From: Polyangia bacterium
GTDB taxonomy: Bacteria; Myxococcota_A; Polyangia; Fen-1088
Assembly: GCA_036268875.1 (NCBI GenBank)
Contig: DATATI010000010.1
Coordinates: 1-64,000 of the forward strand
Length of the DNA stretch: 64,000 nt
Reading direction: 5' to 3'
In this document: positions 47,616-58,957 of the stretch, piece after piece
How positions within the stretch are numbered: position 1 is the stretch's first letter
How the letters are laid out: each line of letters opens with the position of its first letter
Notes under the pieces: generated by a model
What the model was told of the DNA's origin: nothing
The model's database searches: none
The model's input: only the letters and a program-made list of their open reading frames with translations
Translations under genes and position numbers: made by a program

Positions 47616-48984
47616 CAGCGCGACCGCTGCCGGCGGCGGCCAGCACCTGGCCGTCGTCGAAGACGATCTGGCCGCGGCGGACCGTGGTGCGCGGCCAGGC
47701 GGTGATCTCGCGGCCGGCGTAGACGCTGTGGCCAGCACGGGAGAATAGCTGGTCGTTACTGAGGAGGCGTCGACGACTGGTCTCCCACACCGCCAGATCG
47801 GCGTCGCTGCCGACCGCGATGGTGCCTTTTTGTGGGTAAAGGCCAAAAATGCGGGCCGGGTTGGTGGCGGTCAGGGCGACAAAACGCTCGACGGAGATTC
47901 GTTGTTTGCCCACCCCTTCGGTGAACAGCAGCGGCAGCATGGTGTCGAGCTCGGCCACGCCAGGGCGAGCGGTCTGCACGGTCTGCGCTGGATCGATCTT
48001 GTGGGCGCGGGTCCAAGGCGCGTGGTCGCTGCCGATGGCGTCGATGCTGCCGTCCACCAAACCTTGCCACAAGGCTTCGATGTCCGCCGGGCCGCGCAAG
48101 GGCGGCTGCGCGGTGTAAAGGGCGCCGTCGCTGTCGTGATAGCGCTCGGCGGTGAGAAACAGATAAAGCGGGCGCGTCTCCACGAACACCGGCAAGCCCT
48201 GCGCCCGCGCCTGGCGGCACAGGTCCAGCGCGCGCGCCGACGACAGGTGCACGATGTACGTCGGGCATCCGGTGGTCCGACACATCTCGATGGCGCGTTC
48301 GGTGGCGATGGTCTCGGCGGCGGGCGGGCGGCTTTCGGCGTAGGCGCGCAGGGTGGTGCGGTGCTGGTGCGCCAGCATCGCCGTGCAGCACTCGATGATC
48401 GGCAGATCCTCGCAATGAATGAGGGTGACGCCGCCGGCCTCACCGGTGGCCTTCATGATGGCGGCATGGTGGCGCGCCGACGGTTCGAACGACGGCATGC
48501 ACATGAAGAACTTCATGCTGCGGTGGCCGGCGGCGACGCAGGCCGCGACCTGGCCGGCGGTCTCGTCGGTGGGGCAGGTGACGGCCAGGTGAAAGAACAC
48601 GTCGGCGATGGCTTCGCGGACGATGGCGGCGGTCTCGGCCACCACCCGGTCCTGCAGCGACTCCCAGGGCAGGGCGAAGGCCATGTTGCCGACGGTGGTG
48701 ATGCCCCCGGCCAGCGCCGCTTGCGATCCGCTGGTGTAATCGTCGGCCCACATCACGTCGCCGGGATCGACGTCTTCGACGTGCAGGTGAACATGCGGAT
48801 CGACACCGCCCGGAAGCACCAGCGCGCCGCGGGCGTCGATCTCGCGGCGACCGGTCATGGCGCCGCCAATCTGGGCGACGGTTTCGCCTTTGATCCCGAG
48901 GTCAGCGCTCTGCCGTCCCTCCGCGGTGACCAGCGTCCCGCCACGCAACACGAGATCGAGGGAGATGTCTGGCACCGACGGCAT
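47593..48984 (-). CDS. Hydantoinase/dihydropyrimidinase-family amidohydrolase
   Basis: A 463-residue cyclic amidohydrolase. The metal motif GGVDPHVHLHVED, a carboxylated-Lys region (SMKFFMCMPSF), IHCED, TYIVHLSSA and GSDHAPWT match the binuclear-zinc dihydropyrimidinase/dihydroorotase superfamily; overall length favours hydantoinase or dihydropyrimidinase over dihydroorotase. The true substrate is uncertain. The ATG at 48984 has AGGA just upstream and starts MPSVPDISLDLVLRGGT; the longer frame is rejected. It follows the CBM9/DUF5916 gene by 35 bases on the same strand. Confidence 0.9.
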   Translation of the reverse strand: MPSVPDISLDLVLRGGTLVTAEGRQSADLGIKGETVAQIGGAMTGRREIDARGALVLPGGVDPHVHLHVEDVDPGDVMWADDYTSGSQAALAGGITTVGNMAFALPWESLQDRVVAETAAIVREAIADVFFHLAVTCPTDETAGQVAACVAAGHRSMKFFMCMPSFEPSARHHAAIMKATGEAGGVTLIHCEDLPIIECCTAMLAHQHRTTLRAYAESRPPAAETIATERAIEMCRTTGCPTYIVHLSSARALDLCRQARAQGLPVFVETRPLYLFLTAERYHDSDGALYTAQPPLRGPADIEALWQGLVDGSIDAIGSDHAPWTRAHKIDPAQTVQTARPGVAELDTMLPLLFTEGVGKQRISVERFVALTATNPARIFGLYPQKGTIAVGSDADLAVWETSRRRLLSNDQLFSRAGHSVYAGREITAWPRTTVRRGQIVFDDGQVLAAAGSGRAVNSLRAR

Positions 48985-49019
48985 TGTATCCTGCTGCGGC
49001 GAATCAGGCGACGGGTGAC

Positions 49020-51656
49020 TTAGTTGGCCCACCAGTACGACAGCTTGAACAGGATGACGTCGGCGGCGCCGCCGTGCCGCAGGGCGGACAGGTGCAGATC
49101 GCCGATCGGCCCGTAAAGCGAGTCCACCGTCGGCAGCTGCGAGCGCGCATAGATGAGATACAAGGTCGAACCCAGCCGATACTCCCAGCGCAGGACGACG
49201 CTGATGTTCACCGCCGCCCGTTCAAAGTCGGCGCTGGCCTGCGCCACCGTGCTGGTCGGCGCCGCAGCGATGTCCGCCAGGCTGATGGCGCCGCTGGTCG
49301 CGGGCAGGCGGCGCAGATCGGTGTAGTGCCCGGAGGCGAGGAAAAGCTGGGCGTACGTCTGCAGTGTCAGCTGACGAGTGAAGGTGTAGTTGGCGCGCAG
49401 GATGGCGCCCGCGCTCTTGGCGGTGAGGCGGCCAAAGACATAGCGCTGCCTGTCTGGATCGCACGCCATCGGCGTGGGCGCCATCGGCGCGTCGGCGCTG
49501 CCGCTGCATTCGGTGGTGGCGAAGCGCGGCTCGCCGGTGGCGTCGGTGAAGTTCAGGTCCAGGCCGAGGTCGAACTGCGGCAGCGGGTGCGCGGCCAAGC
49601 TGCTCCACGCGTCGATCGACCAGCCGTTCTCTAATAGCTGCGCATCGCCGCCGGTCCACGCCACCAGCCGCCGGCGAAAATCGGTGTCCACTTCGGCGTG
49701 CAGGATCCAAGCGTGCGCCCGCTCCAGCGAAGCGCGGCTGCCGGGCAGAAGCGCGCCTTGCTCGCCGATCTCCCGATCGTCCTGGCGCGCCGCCAGAAAG
49801 CCGGCACCCGCCGACACGATCCAGAAATTTTGAAACATCACGGTGCTGGTCAGCTGGGCGCGCTTGCCCAGGTCCAGGCCGTCCAGCGAATAGCGGCTGC
49901 CGGCGTCCAGGCGCAGATGCTGCTCGCGCGTGCGGTCGGTGGGCGTGAGATTGCGGTACTCGACGGCGGCCTTGAGCTCGTGCAGGTTTTGCCGGGCCAT
50001 GAAGCCGACGTCGTTGTAGTCCACGCGGCGGCTGTGGCCCGCATATTCCAGGTTCCACACCAGGTGCGCGCCGCCTTCTTTGGCCACCCGCGCCCAACTT
50101 CCCAGGCCCGACGCGCCCGGGCCGATCAACGTTCCGTCGGCCAGCGTGCGCTCTGGTCCATCGACGATGCGCGAGCCGATCACCTGCCCGGACAGCGAGT
50201 AAAGCCCGCCGCCGAAACGCACCAGACCATCGGCCCCGGCCACGTAAGCGTCGTGGAAACAGCGGCCAGCGGAGGTGGGCGTGTTGCTGTCGGGACAGGG
50301 CGGCGGCGCCGCGCTGGCGTCGGGCGCGACTTCAAAGCGAGTGGTCCCGGTGGCGATGAGGCCGAGGTGCCCGGCGCCGAACTCGCGGCGCAGGCGCAGC
50401 ACATTGAAGCTGGTGGCGGGGGCCACGACCAGCGCCGCCCGCTGGTCGCTGCTGACGCGGTTTTCGTTGGTCAGCGCCGAAAGCGCGCCGACAGACACCC
50501 CGCTGCCGATCTGTCCGGTCAGCTTGGCCGCGACGTCGATGGTCGACGGCTGCGGGGCGGCCGTCAGGTGTTCGCCGTCGTTCAGCGACAGGGGCAACGG
50601 CGGCGCGCTGCCGATGCGGCGCGAGTAGAACACCCGGTTGGGAAACGTGTCGGGCGCCGCCGCCGCGGCATCTTCCTGCGAAGTGGTTAGATACTCGGCG
50701 CCTTCCACGAACAGCGGTCGCTTCTCCGGCAAGAAGGTTTCGTAGTTGGTCAGGTTCAAGATCAGACGGTCAGCCTCGACCTGTCCGAACTCGGGCAGGG
50801 CGGCCGCGTCCAGCGTCAGGCCCTGGGTGAGGTGCCACTTCAGATCCAGGCCGGCGGGCGCGTCACGCAGGCTGGGGCGCACCAGGCCGAAGCCGCGGCT
50901 CTGGATCTGCGCGCTGCCGTCCTGGCGCTCGGCTCGGGCGGTGACGAATGGACGCAGCTCGATGGTGCCGCCGCGCTTGAGATCGCGCAGGTCGTCCAGA
51001 CGCCCAAAACGCGCCACCCAATCCGAAACCGAGCGCGGGATCAAAGCCCATTGATCGCCTTCGCCGACGCTGGACATGATGCGGCTGGCTTGCATGCCCC
51101 AGCTCTGCACCGGCAGGTGAGCGTCAAAGCGCAGGATGCGCAGCGGGAGGCGCAACTCGGCCGACCAGCCGTGATCGGTCAGCGCCGTGCGCGCCTCCCA
51201 CACCTCATCCCAGTCCAGCGAGATCACCGACTGATTTCGCAAGGTCCCGTCAGCGATCACGCCCGAGACGTTGACGGCGAAGATGAACGCGTTCTTTCCA
51301 TCGCGGCGGGTGTCAAGCTGCAGCTGCACCCAGTCGCTTTCCGAATCCTGATCGCGGCGGGTCAGACGCTGCGCGATCGGCGACCGGCGCTGTTCACAAT
51401 CGAAGGCCACATACAGCGCCTCGTCGTCGTAAAGCACGCGGAGAGTGGTTTTCTCCGACGGCGGCTGGCCTTCGGAGGGGAAATTTTGCACGAAGTGCTG
51501 AGATGCCTGCGCGGTCTTCCACGCCGGATCGTCCAGGCGGCCGTCGATCACCGGCGGCTGCGCGGTGCGCACGGCGTTCAAGTGTGGCACGGCGGCAAGG
51601 TCAGGATCGGCGGCGGCGGCGAGCCAGGCCAGCGGCAAGAGCGACAACGACAACAT
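49020..51656 (-). CDS. CBM9-like/DUF5916 outer-membrane protein
   Basis: An 878-residue protein with a short signal peptide (MLSLSLLPLAWLAAAAD). Residues about 30-200 resemble a carbohydrate-binding family 9 module (IDGRLDDPAWKTAQ; TLRVLYDDEALYVAFDC; VQLQLDTRRDGKNAFIFAVN), and the rest is a DUF5916-type barrel (NYETFLPEKRPLFVEGAEYL; FYSRRIG) ending with the typical aromatic KLSYWWAN. Such proteins lie in the outer membrane, with unknown ligand. It starts just before the hydantoinase gene and may share a transcript, though no functional link is established. Confidence 0.85.
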   Translation of the reverse strand: MLSLSLLPLAWLAAAADPDLAAVPHLNAVRTAQPPVIDGRLDDPAWKTAQASQHFVQNFPSEGQPPSEKTTLRVLYDDEALYVAFDCEQRRSPIAQRLTRRDQDSESDWVQLQLDTRRDGKNAFIFAVNVSGVIADGTLRNQSVISLDWDEVWEARTALTDHGWSAELRLPLRILRFDAHLPVQSWGMQASRIMSSVGEGDQWALIPRSVSDWVARFGRLDDLRDLKRGGTIELRPFVTARAERQDGSAQIQSRGFGLVRPSLRDAPAGLDLKWHLTQGLTLDAAALPEFGQVEADRLILNLTNYETFLPEKRPLFVEGAEYLTTSQEDAAAAAPDTFPNRVFYSRRIGSAPPLPLSLNDGEHLTAAPQPSTIDVAAKLTGQIGSGVSVGALSALTNENRVSSDQRAALVVAPATSFNVLRLRREFGAGHLGLIATGTTRFEVAPDASAAPPPCPDSNTPTSAGRCFHDAYVAGADGLVRFGGGLYSLSGQVIGSRIVDGPERTLADGTLIGPGASGLGSWARVAKEGGAHLVWNLEYAGHSRRVDYNDVGFMARQNLHELKAAVEYRNLTPTDRTREQHLRLDAGSRYSLDGLDLGKRAQLTSTVMFQNFWIVSAGAGFLAARQDDREIGEQGALLPGSRASLERAHAWILHAEVDTDFRRRLVAWTGGDAQLLENGWSIDAWSSLAAHPLPQFDLGLDLNFTDATGEPRFATTECSGSADAPMAPTPMACDPDRQRYVFGRLTAKSAGAILRANYTFTRQLTLQTYAQLFLASGHYTDLRRLPATSGAISLADIAAAPTSTVAQASADFERAAVNISVVLRWEYRLGSTLYLIYARSQLPTVDSLYGPIGDLHLSALRHGGAADVILFKLSYWWAN

Positions 51657-51662
51657 CGGCTG

Positions 51663-52589
51663 CTAGTCGGTGAAGCGCTCGGCGAGAAGGCCCAGGTCGG
51701 CGGGGCCAAGGTCGATGGTTGGCAAACGCGGCAAGGTCAAAAGCGGCAAGCCCGGGTTGTCGCGCAGGCGAGTCAGCATCTGCTCGGCGGTCTGGCGGTG
51801 CGCGCGCACGCTGGTGCCAAGGCGCAAGGTGGCGTCCAGCGCGTCGTCGCCGGTGGGCGGCAACACCTGGTTCAACGTGGCGCGCACGGTGGCGTCGAGC
51901 AGCGCATCCGATGGCAGGGCGTTCACCACCAGCGGGCCGAGCGGCACCTGCAGGCTGGTGCGGGCGGTGTGGGCCAGCTCGATGGCCTCGCGCACCGGCA
52001 GTTCCTCGGGCAAGGTGACGATCACCAGGGCGGCGCGCGCGGGATCGGACAGCAGCTCGCGGGCGGCGGCGGCGTCATTGGTCAGCGGCCCCTTCGGCAG
52101 CGTGTCCAGGATGGCCTGCGGAATGCGCAACATCAGCACCGCGTGACCAGTGGCCGGCCCGTCGAGGATCACCAGATCATAGCGAGGCCGTCCGTTTTGC
52201 AGCTCGGTGGTGTGCCACCAGGTCTTGCCCAGCATGGCGTACGCGTCGAGGCCGGGGATGGCCGACAGGAAACCGCGCACCGCTCGGTTCTCGAACAGGG
52301 CGCGGTAGACCGTCTCATAGCGCAGGACCATCAGGCCGTATTCGTGCAGCGCGCTTTTCGGCGTCATGTTCACGGCGTCGATGGCGGGGGCCACGGTGAC
52401 GACATTAGAACCAATTGCCTCGCGGCGACCGAACATTTTGCTCAGGCGTTCGACCGCGTCGGTCTGGGCGATCAAGACGCGCTTGCCGCGCCGGCTGGCC
52501 GCCACCGCCAGCGCCGCGGCGACGGTGGTTTTTCCCACGCCGCCCTTGCCCGCGATGACCAGCAGCTTGCGATCGAAAAGATCGCTCAT
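51663..52589 (-). CDS. ArsA/Get3-family P-loop ATPase
   Basis: A 308-residue MinD/ArsA-like ATPase: deviant Walker A GKGGVGKTTVAAAL at residue ~13, switch DAVERL..., and LVILDGPATGHAV for the DGPATGH motif. It lacks the arsenite Cys triad context of true ArsA and the TRC-binding region is not obvious, so it may act in another membrane process. It overlaps the SEDS gene by four bases (ATGA), implying joint translation. ATG 52589 is chosen (MSDLFDRKLLVI); the 52838 start overlaps the SEDS reading frame. Confidence 0.88.
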   Translation of the reverse strand: MSDLFDRKLLVIAGKGGVGKTTVAAALAVAASRRGKRVLIAQTDAVERLSKMFGRREAIGSNVVTVAPAIDAVNMTPKSALHEYGLMVLRYETVYRALFENRAVRGFLSAIPGLDAYAMLGKTWWHTTELQNGRPRYDLVILDGPATGHAVLMLRIPQAILDTLPKGPLTNDAAAARELLSDPARAALVIVTLPEELPVREAIELAHTARTSLQVPLGPLVVNALPSDALLDATVRATLNQVLPPTGDDALDATLRLGTSVRAHRQTAEQMLTRLRDNPGLPLLTLPRLPTIDLGPADLGLLAERFTD

Positions 52590-53692
52590 GGCGTGGCCTC
52601 GGCGCTGGAGACGGCGGCGATGAGGCCGATGGCCGCGCCCGCCGCCAGCACCGCCGCCGGATCGTAACTGACGAAGGGCATGGTGACGCCGATGATCGGC
52701 ACCAGGCCGACGCACACCGCGATGTGCAGCGCCGCCGGCGCCACCAGCGCCATCCCCGCCGCCAGGGCCAGCGCCGCCAGCCGGTGATCGGAAGCGCGGC
52801 GGGCGATGAGCACGGCGCCCACGCCGATTCCCACCCACGCCAGGACCACCGCGGCGGCGGCGAATTTTCCCAGCTCTTCGGCGATCACCGCGAAGACGTA
52901 ATCGCTCTCCGGCGAAGACAGCGAGCGGCGGGTGCTGCCATGGCCAAGCCCGACGCCGACGTTGCCGGCGCTGGCGGCGGCGCGCGCGTGAGCCAGGGCC
53001 AGCACCTCGAAGCCTTTGCCGCGGCGATCGGCCAGCGGCTCGACGAAGCCTTGCCAGCGGCTGCCCACGTAACGGAACCGCGAGGCCACCAGGCCCAGCG
53101 CCGCCGCCAGCAGCGCCGCCGCCGGCACCAACCAGCGGCCACCGACGCCCAGGCCGGCCAGCGCCACCAGGGCCACCAGAATGGTGACGCCGGCGGCGGA
53201 AAAATCCGGCTGCACGATCAAGGTCAGCACCGCTACGAACGTCATCACCAGCGCCAGCAACCAGCGCGGCAGACCGTCATTTTTCAAGGGCGCCGCCGCG
53301 GGATCGCCCCATGACACCAGCAAGAGGGCCACGCCCAGGGTCAAAAACGGCGCTGGCTCGCCCGACAGCGGTCCCAGGTGCAGCCAGCGGCTGGCGCCTG
53401 CGGCGCGCACACCGATGCCGGGAATGAACACCGCCAGGCCGGCCAGCAAGGCCAGCAAGAAAAAATACGGCGCCGCTCGCAGCAGGCGCTTGGCGCCCGC
53501 GCGCGCCACGGCGAAGCCGGCCGCGATTCCCAGCGCCGAGGCGATCAGGTGCCGGGCCACGAAGTGCTGAGGGTATCCCAGGCTCAGGCTGCTTTGCCGG
53601 CTGGTGGCCGCCGCCGACACCATCACGCCCAAGGCCCCCAGGACCAGCGCCGACGGGACCAGGAGCAAAAGCACGAGCGATCGGCGCATCAT
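52586..53692 (-). CDS. SEDS-family (FtsW/RodA-like) polytopic protein
   Basis: A 368-residue protein with about ten hydrophobic segments. FtsW/RodA/SpoVE motifs are present: GASRWLHLGP, LTLIVQPDFSAAG, NVGVGLGHGSTRR and ESDYVFAVIAEELG, with the conserved Asp retained. SEDS proteins polymerise lipid II glycan strands with a cognate class B PBP, but no PBP is near. It is shorter than FtsW (about 400). It starts seven bases downstream of the barrel gene and overlaps the ArsA gene, so all three look like one unit. An ATG-ATG doublet follows an upstream TTG. Confidence 0.85.
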   Translation of the reverse strand: MMRRSLVLLLLVPSALVLGALGVMVSAAATSRQSSLSLGYPQHFVARHLIASALGIAAGFAVARAGAKRLLRAAPYFFLLALLAGLAVFIPGIGVRAAGASRWLHLGPLSGEPAPFLTLGVALLLVSWGDPAAAPLKNDGLPRWLLALVMTFVAVLTLIVQPDFSAAGVTILVALVALAGLGVGGRWLVPAAALLAAALGLVASRFRYVGSRWQGFVEPLADRRGKGFEVLALAHARAAASAGNVGVGLGHGSTRRSLSSPESDYVFAVIAEELGKFAAAAVVLAWVGIGVGAVLIARRASDHRLAALALAAGMALVAPAALHIAVCVGLVPIIGVTMPFVSYDPAAVLAAGAAIGLIAAVSSAEATP

Positions 53693-53698
53693 CAAAGA

Positions 53699-54373
53699 TC
53701 AGAAACGATAGAAGAGTCCGATCCCGCTGTCGAAAAGATCCCCGAAGAGGTTCAGGTGATCGCCGGTCTCGGTGACGAAGTCGGGACGGTTCAGAGTTTG
53801 GGTGAAGTTGAAACGCACGCGGATGCCCATGCCGTCCTTGATCGTCCAATCGATGCCCAGACCGCCGCAGACAAACGGCTGGCGCGAAGAGGCCCTTCCG
53901 GGGCGCAGGGTCAACTCTGGCGTGGAGAAATAACCGAAGGTGAAGCCGGCTCCCGCCGAAGCCCACAGGGTGACCGCCCGCAGCGGAAGCGCCACTGTTT
54001 GCGCGACGGAAAATCCGGTCTGGGTCAGCGTACGGTAGTCGGTCGACGGTCCTTCGAGAGCCAGCGTGAAGTGATCGTGGAAGAAGTTGGCGCCGACGCC
54101 GAGGAACAGCGTCGGCGCTTCGGGCGGGCCCAGGCGCAGATAGCGCCGTTCGTAAAGTCCACCGACGGAGAATCCGACAGTGGGGGTCAGCTGCTCGCCA
54201 CCGGACGAGACGCGGATCGACGGGCCGATGAAGACACTGACACCGTTGCTGCCGGTGGGTTCCGCAGCGGGCATGGCCGGCGCGGGCGGCGGGGATGGAT
54301 TCGTCTCGGGTGGCGGCGGCTGCGCCTGCGCCAACAGCAGCAGCAGTAAACGGGAGACGACCGCCGCGTTCAT
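53699..54373 (-). CDS. Outer-membrane beta-barrel protein of unknown function
   Basis: A 224-residue protein with N-terminal signal (RLLLLLLAQAQ), a Pro-rich linker and then amphipathic beta strands (VSVFIGPSIRVSSGG; TPTVGFSVGGLYERRYLRLG; TLWASAGAGFTFGYFS; GIRVRFNFTQT) ending in GLFYRF, whose terminal Phe is typical for barrels assembled by Bam. It resembles small OmpW/OmpX-like proteins in form only. It is first in a tight run with the SEDS and ArsA genes, unusual company for a barrel. Confidence 0.7.
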   Translation of the reverse strand: MNAAVVSRLLLLLLAQAQPPPPETNPSPPPAPAMPAAEPTGSNGVSVFIGPSIRVSSGGEQLTPTVGFSVGGLYERRYLRLGPPEAPTLFLGVGANFFHDHFTLALEGPSTDYRTLTQTGFSVAQTVALPLRAVTLWASAGAGFTFGYFSTPELTLRPGRASSRQPFVCGGLGIDWTIKDGMGIRVRFNFTQTLNRPDFVTETGDHLNLFGDLFDSGIGLFYRF

Positions 54374-54383
54374 CGCTGGCAGA

Positions 54384-54911
54384 CTACCCGATCACGACCA
54401 GATCCTGACCAGCTTCGACCGCTTCGCCGTCCGCGCAGCGCACCTCGCGAACGACGCCGGCGCGAGGCGCGCGCAGTTCGTTTTCCATCTTCATCGCCTC
54501 GACGACCACCGCCGGCTGCGCCGCCGCCAGCGCTTCGCCGACCTTGACCAGGATCTTCACCACCCGGCCGGGCATCGGTGCTTTCAGCGTGGCGGTGGCG
54601 CCGATCGCGGCGGCTGGCCGCGCGATCAGATCCCGCACCGCCGCGCTGCGGGCCTCGGTCACCTCCGCCGTCACCAAAACCGGATCGCCGGGCGGCCCGA
54701 TGGCGACGGTGAGCTTGGGCGCGGCGCCGTCGACCTGCGCGATGATCTGCTGCCTCCCCAACATCAACGACCAGACGCCCGGTTCCACCTGGCGCGCTTG
54801 CACATCGCGCGGCTGTCCGTCGACGATGATCTCCAGCGCCTCGCCGTCGCCGTTGCGCAGTTCGACGATGCGGTCCTTCCCGCCGATCCTGATGGCGTAT
54901 CGATGGATCAT
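54384..54911 (-). CDS. Biotin carboxyl carrier domain protein
   Basis: A 175-residue protein whose C-terminal ~70 residues form a biotinyl domain: GATATLKAPMPGRVVKILVKVGEAL, then VVVEAMKMENEL with the biotinylated Lys. The N-terminal half (YAIRIGGKDRIVELRNG; VWSLMLGRQQIIAQVDG) is the small carrier-specific beta domain of acyl-CoA carboxylases. It should carry CO2 between a biotin carboxylase and carboxyltransferase, as in propionyl- or acetyl-CoA carboxylase, but neither partner gene is near. It lies 83 bases downstream of rpoD in the same direction. Confidence 0.9.
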   Translation of the reverse strand: MIHRYAIRIGGKDRIVELRNGDGEALEIIVDGQPRDVQARQVEPGVWSLMLGRQQIIAQVDGAAPKLTVAIGPPGDPVLVTAEVTEARSAAVRDLIARPAAAIGATATLKAPMPGRVVKILVKVGEALAAAQPAVVVEAMKMENELRAPRAGVVREVRCADGEAVEAGQDLVVIG

Positions 54912-54948
54912 GCGCCGCGATTAAACCACGTTCCCCTCACCCCGACCG

Positions 54949-54963
54949 TCTCCCAAAGGGAGA
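54949..54963. repeat. Short hairpin TCTCCC-AAA-GGGAGA
   Basis: A perfect 6-bp stem with an AAA loop between rpoD and the biotin-carrier gene, inside CTCACCCCGACCGTCTCCC and its near-complement. Closely similar CTCTCCCAAAGGGAGAGGG hairpins occur between genes in many unrelated bacterial genomes. It might slow readthrough from rpoD, but no T-run follows. Confidence 0.5.
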
Positions 54964-54994
54964 GGGAGCGCGGAGCGGCGAGAGTGGCGAGCGC

Positions 54995-56899
<1,905 letters not shown>

Positions 56900-56901
56900 A
56901 C

Positions 56902-58731
56902 CTACGGCCTCTCAATGGCTGCTTTGAGTCCCAGCTTCGCCTGTGTTAACGCCAATCCTCTTACGGTGGTTGCACGTGTAGTCGCTTCATCGCCGCGCGA
57001 TCGCGCACCCTCGGCGAGCTTTTCATTCATCAGAATCTCAGCCTCAACGCGCAAAAGCTCAAGCTTGGCCCCGAGCTTCACCAAAGTCACCTGCGGATCG
57101 GCGACCCGGTTGATGCTGCCGTCCATCAGCGCCCGCGACACACTGTCCCGAACGTCGGGGGGGGCCGCTTGCAGCCAGGCCGGTGTGTCGATGCGGTTGG
57201 CAGAGGCGATGCCCTCCATGGCCAGACGAAAAAGCTGGCGCAGCGACGGATCAATCAGCAGATCGCCGGCGCGGTTAGCCTGTGGATGTCGCGCCAATTC
57301 GGGATAGGTCACCAGCAAGACCAGAAAGTACAATTCTTCTGGTGGCAATTTGCGTTGCGGCGGGGGCTCCGCCGATGCCGACACTGCTTCGGCGTTCGCC
57401 GCCGACTGGGCGGGACCGCGGCGCAGGCTTTCCGACGCTTCGCGCAGGGCCCGGTTGACCTGGTGGATGGTCATACCCAGCACGGCCGCCGTCTGGCGGG
57501 CGTAAAGCTCCAGCGTGGTCTGGTTGCGCACCCTGGCTAACAACCGCGTGATGGCCTCCAAAGCTTCGACCCGACCAGGGATGCTGGCGGTCTGGGCGGT
57601 GTTCTGGATGAACTGATCCAGCATCGGGCGGGCGCCGTCGACCAGCCGGCGGAGTGCCTCCGCGCCTTCGCGACGGACGAAATCATCGGGGTCCACGCCG
57701 GTGGGCAAGCGGGCGATGCGTCCGTCGACGTCCGCTTCCACGAACAGCGGCACCGCCTTGTCCGCCGCGCGCTGGCCGGCGGTGTCGCCGTCGAACACCA
57801 CCACCACCTGTCGCGCCAGACGACCGAGGAGATCAATCTGCTCCGCTGTCAGCGCCGTGCCCATCGGCGCCACCGCATTGTCGATGCCCGCCTCGTGCAA
57901 CGACATCACGTCGAAGTTGCCTTCCACCACGATCGCCACGTCGGTCTTGCGGATGGCCTCGATGGCGGCGTGCAGGCCGTAAAGCTGTTCCTTCTTGTGA
58001 AACAGCGGCGAATCGGGCGAGTTGACGTACTTGCGATCCTTGGCCTCGGGATCCAGCAGGCGGCCGCTGAACCCGACCACCCGCTTTTGTCGATCGATCA
58101 CCGGCAGCATCACGCGGTCGCGGAAAAAATCGTAGCGCCCGCGTTCGTTGACGCCGCAAAGGCCCAGGACTTCGCCGTCCGTGACAGGGATTTTTTTGCT
58201 CGCAAGGTAGTTCTGCAGCCCGTCCCATTTGCCCGGCGCATACCCGACGCGAAAGCGTTCGATAAGCGGCGCGCTGATGCCGCGCTTTTCCACGTACGCG
58301 CGCGCCTGCGCACCGGCAGGCGAGGCATAGGCCTCTTGAAAATACGTGGCCGCCAGCTCCATCACCCGGAACAGGCGATCGCGCTGCGACTCGGCGTCGC
58401 GGCGGGCTTGCCGCTCGGCCGGCGACAGGGGCTGGGCGTCCAGCTCGACGCCCGCGGTGAGCGCCAAATCGCGCACCACCTCGATGAACGTCCGCTGCTC
58501 GATCTTGACCAGGAACTCTATGACGTCACCTTTTTCGCCGCAGCCGAAGCAGTGAAAGAATTGACGTGTCTCGTGCACATGGAAGGAGGGCGTTTTTTCG
58601 CTGTGAAAGGGGCAAATCCCTTTCCAACTCCCCGTACCCGCCCTCTTGAGCTCAACATAGCGTTTGACGATCTCGACGATATTCGTCCGATCCCGGACAT
58701 CGTCGATTTTCTCCCTGGGGACTAAGGGCAC
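56902..58731 (-). CDS. dnaG: DNA primase DnaG
   Basis: This 609-residue primase makes RNA primers at the replication fork. It has the N-terminal CHC2 zinc ribbon ([11 protein letters not shown]...FHCFGCG), the catalytic RNAP core ([35 protein letters not shown]) and a C-terminal helicase-binding domain. The GTG at 58731 gives a start near residue VPREKID, family-like, and lies about 30 bases after a good promoter. In-frame sequence further upstream is poor. Together with rpoD it forms a replication-transcription operon; rpsU is not seen in front of it. Confidence 0.97.
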   Translation of the reverse strand: MPLVPREKIDDVRDRTNIVEIVKRYVELKRAGTGSWKGICPFHSEKTPSFHVHETRQFFHCFGCGEKGDVIEFLVKIEQRTFIEVVRDLALTAGVELDAQPLSPAERQARRDAESQRDRLFRVMELAATYFQEAYASPAGAQARAYVEKRGISAPLIERFRVGYAPGKWDGLQNYLASKKIPVTDGEVLGLCGVNERGRYDFFRDRVMLPVIDRQKRVVGFSGRLLDPEAKDRKYVNSPDSPLFHKKEQLYGLHAAIEAIRKTDVAIVVEGNFDVMSLHEAGIDNAVAPMGTALTAEQIDLLGRLARQVVVVFDGDTAGQRAADKAVPLFVEADVDGRIARLPTGVDPDDFVRREGAEALRRLVDGARPMLDQFIQNTAQTASIPGRVEALEAITRLLARVRNQTTLELYARQTAAVLGMTIHQVNRALREASESLRRGPAQSAANAEAVSASAEPPPQRKLPPEELYFLVLLVTYPELARHPQANRAGDLLIDPSLRQLFRLAMEGIASANRIDTPAWLQAAPPDVRDSVSRALMDGSINRVADPQVTLVKLGAKLELLRVEAEILMNEKLAEGARSRGDEATTRATTVRGLALTQAKLGLKAAIERP

Positions 58732-58762
58732 GGCAATGTCCGCGGCACCGGAAGGCGCGCAT

Positions 58763-58790
58763 TTTTTAGCCCAGCCCCACCCATAGTCAA
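58763..58790 (-). promoter_or_regulatory. Sigma70-type promoter of dnaG-rpoD
   Basis: On the minus strand TTGACT (58785-58790) is followed after 16 bases by TAAAAA (58763-58768). Matches to consensus are 5/6 and 4/6. A start near 58756 would leave a leader of about 25 bases before the GTG of dnaG. Confidence 0.65.
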
Positions 58791-58957
58791 GCCCGATTAC
58801 GAATTTTCCCCGAGAATTCCCCCCTCGGCAATTCCCTAAATCTATTCCTACCTTGCCCCACCCGTTCACCTTCTCCCCGTCCCATTAACGTACCCTCAGC
58901 CGCCCAATTTCGCTCAATAACACCGCGACGTCCGTCCGACGCCGCCGCTATTCCCAT

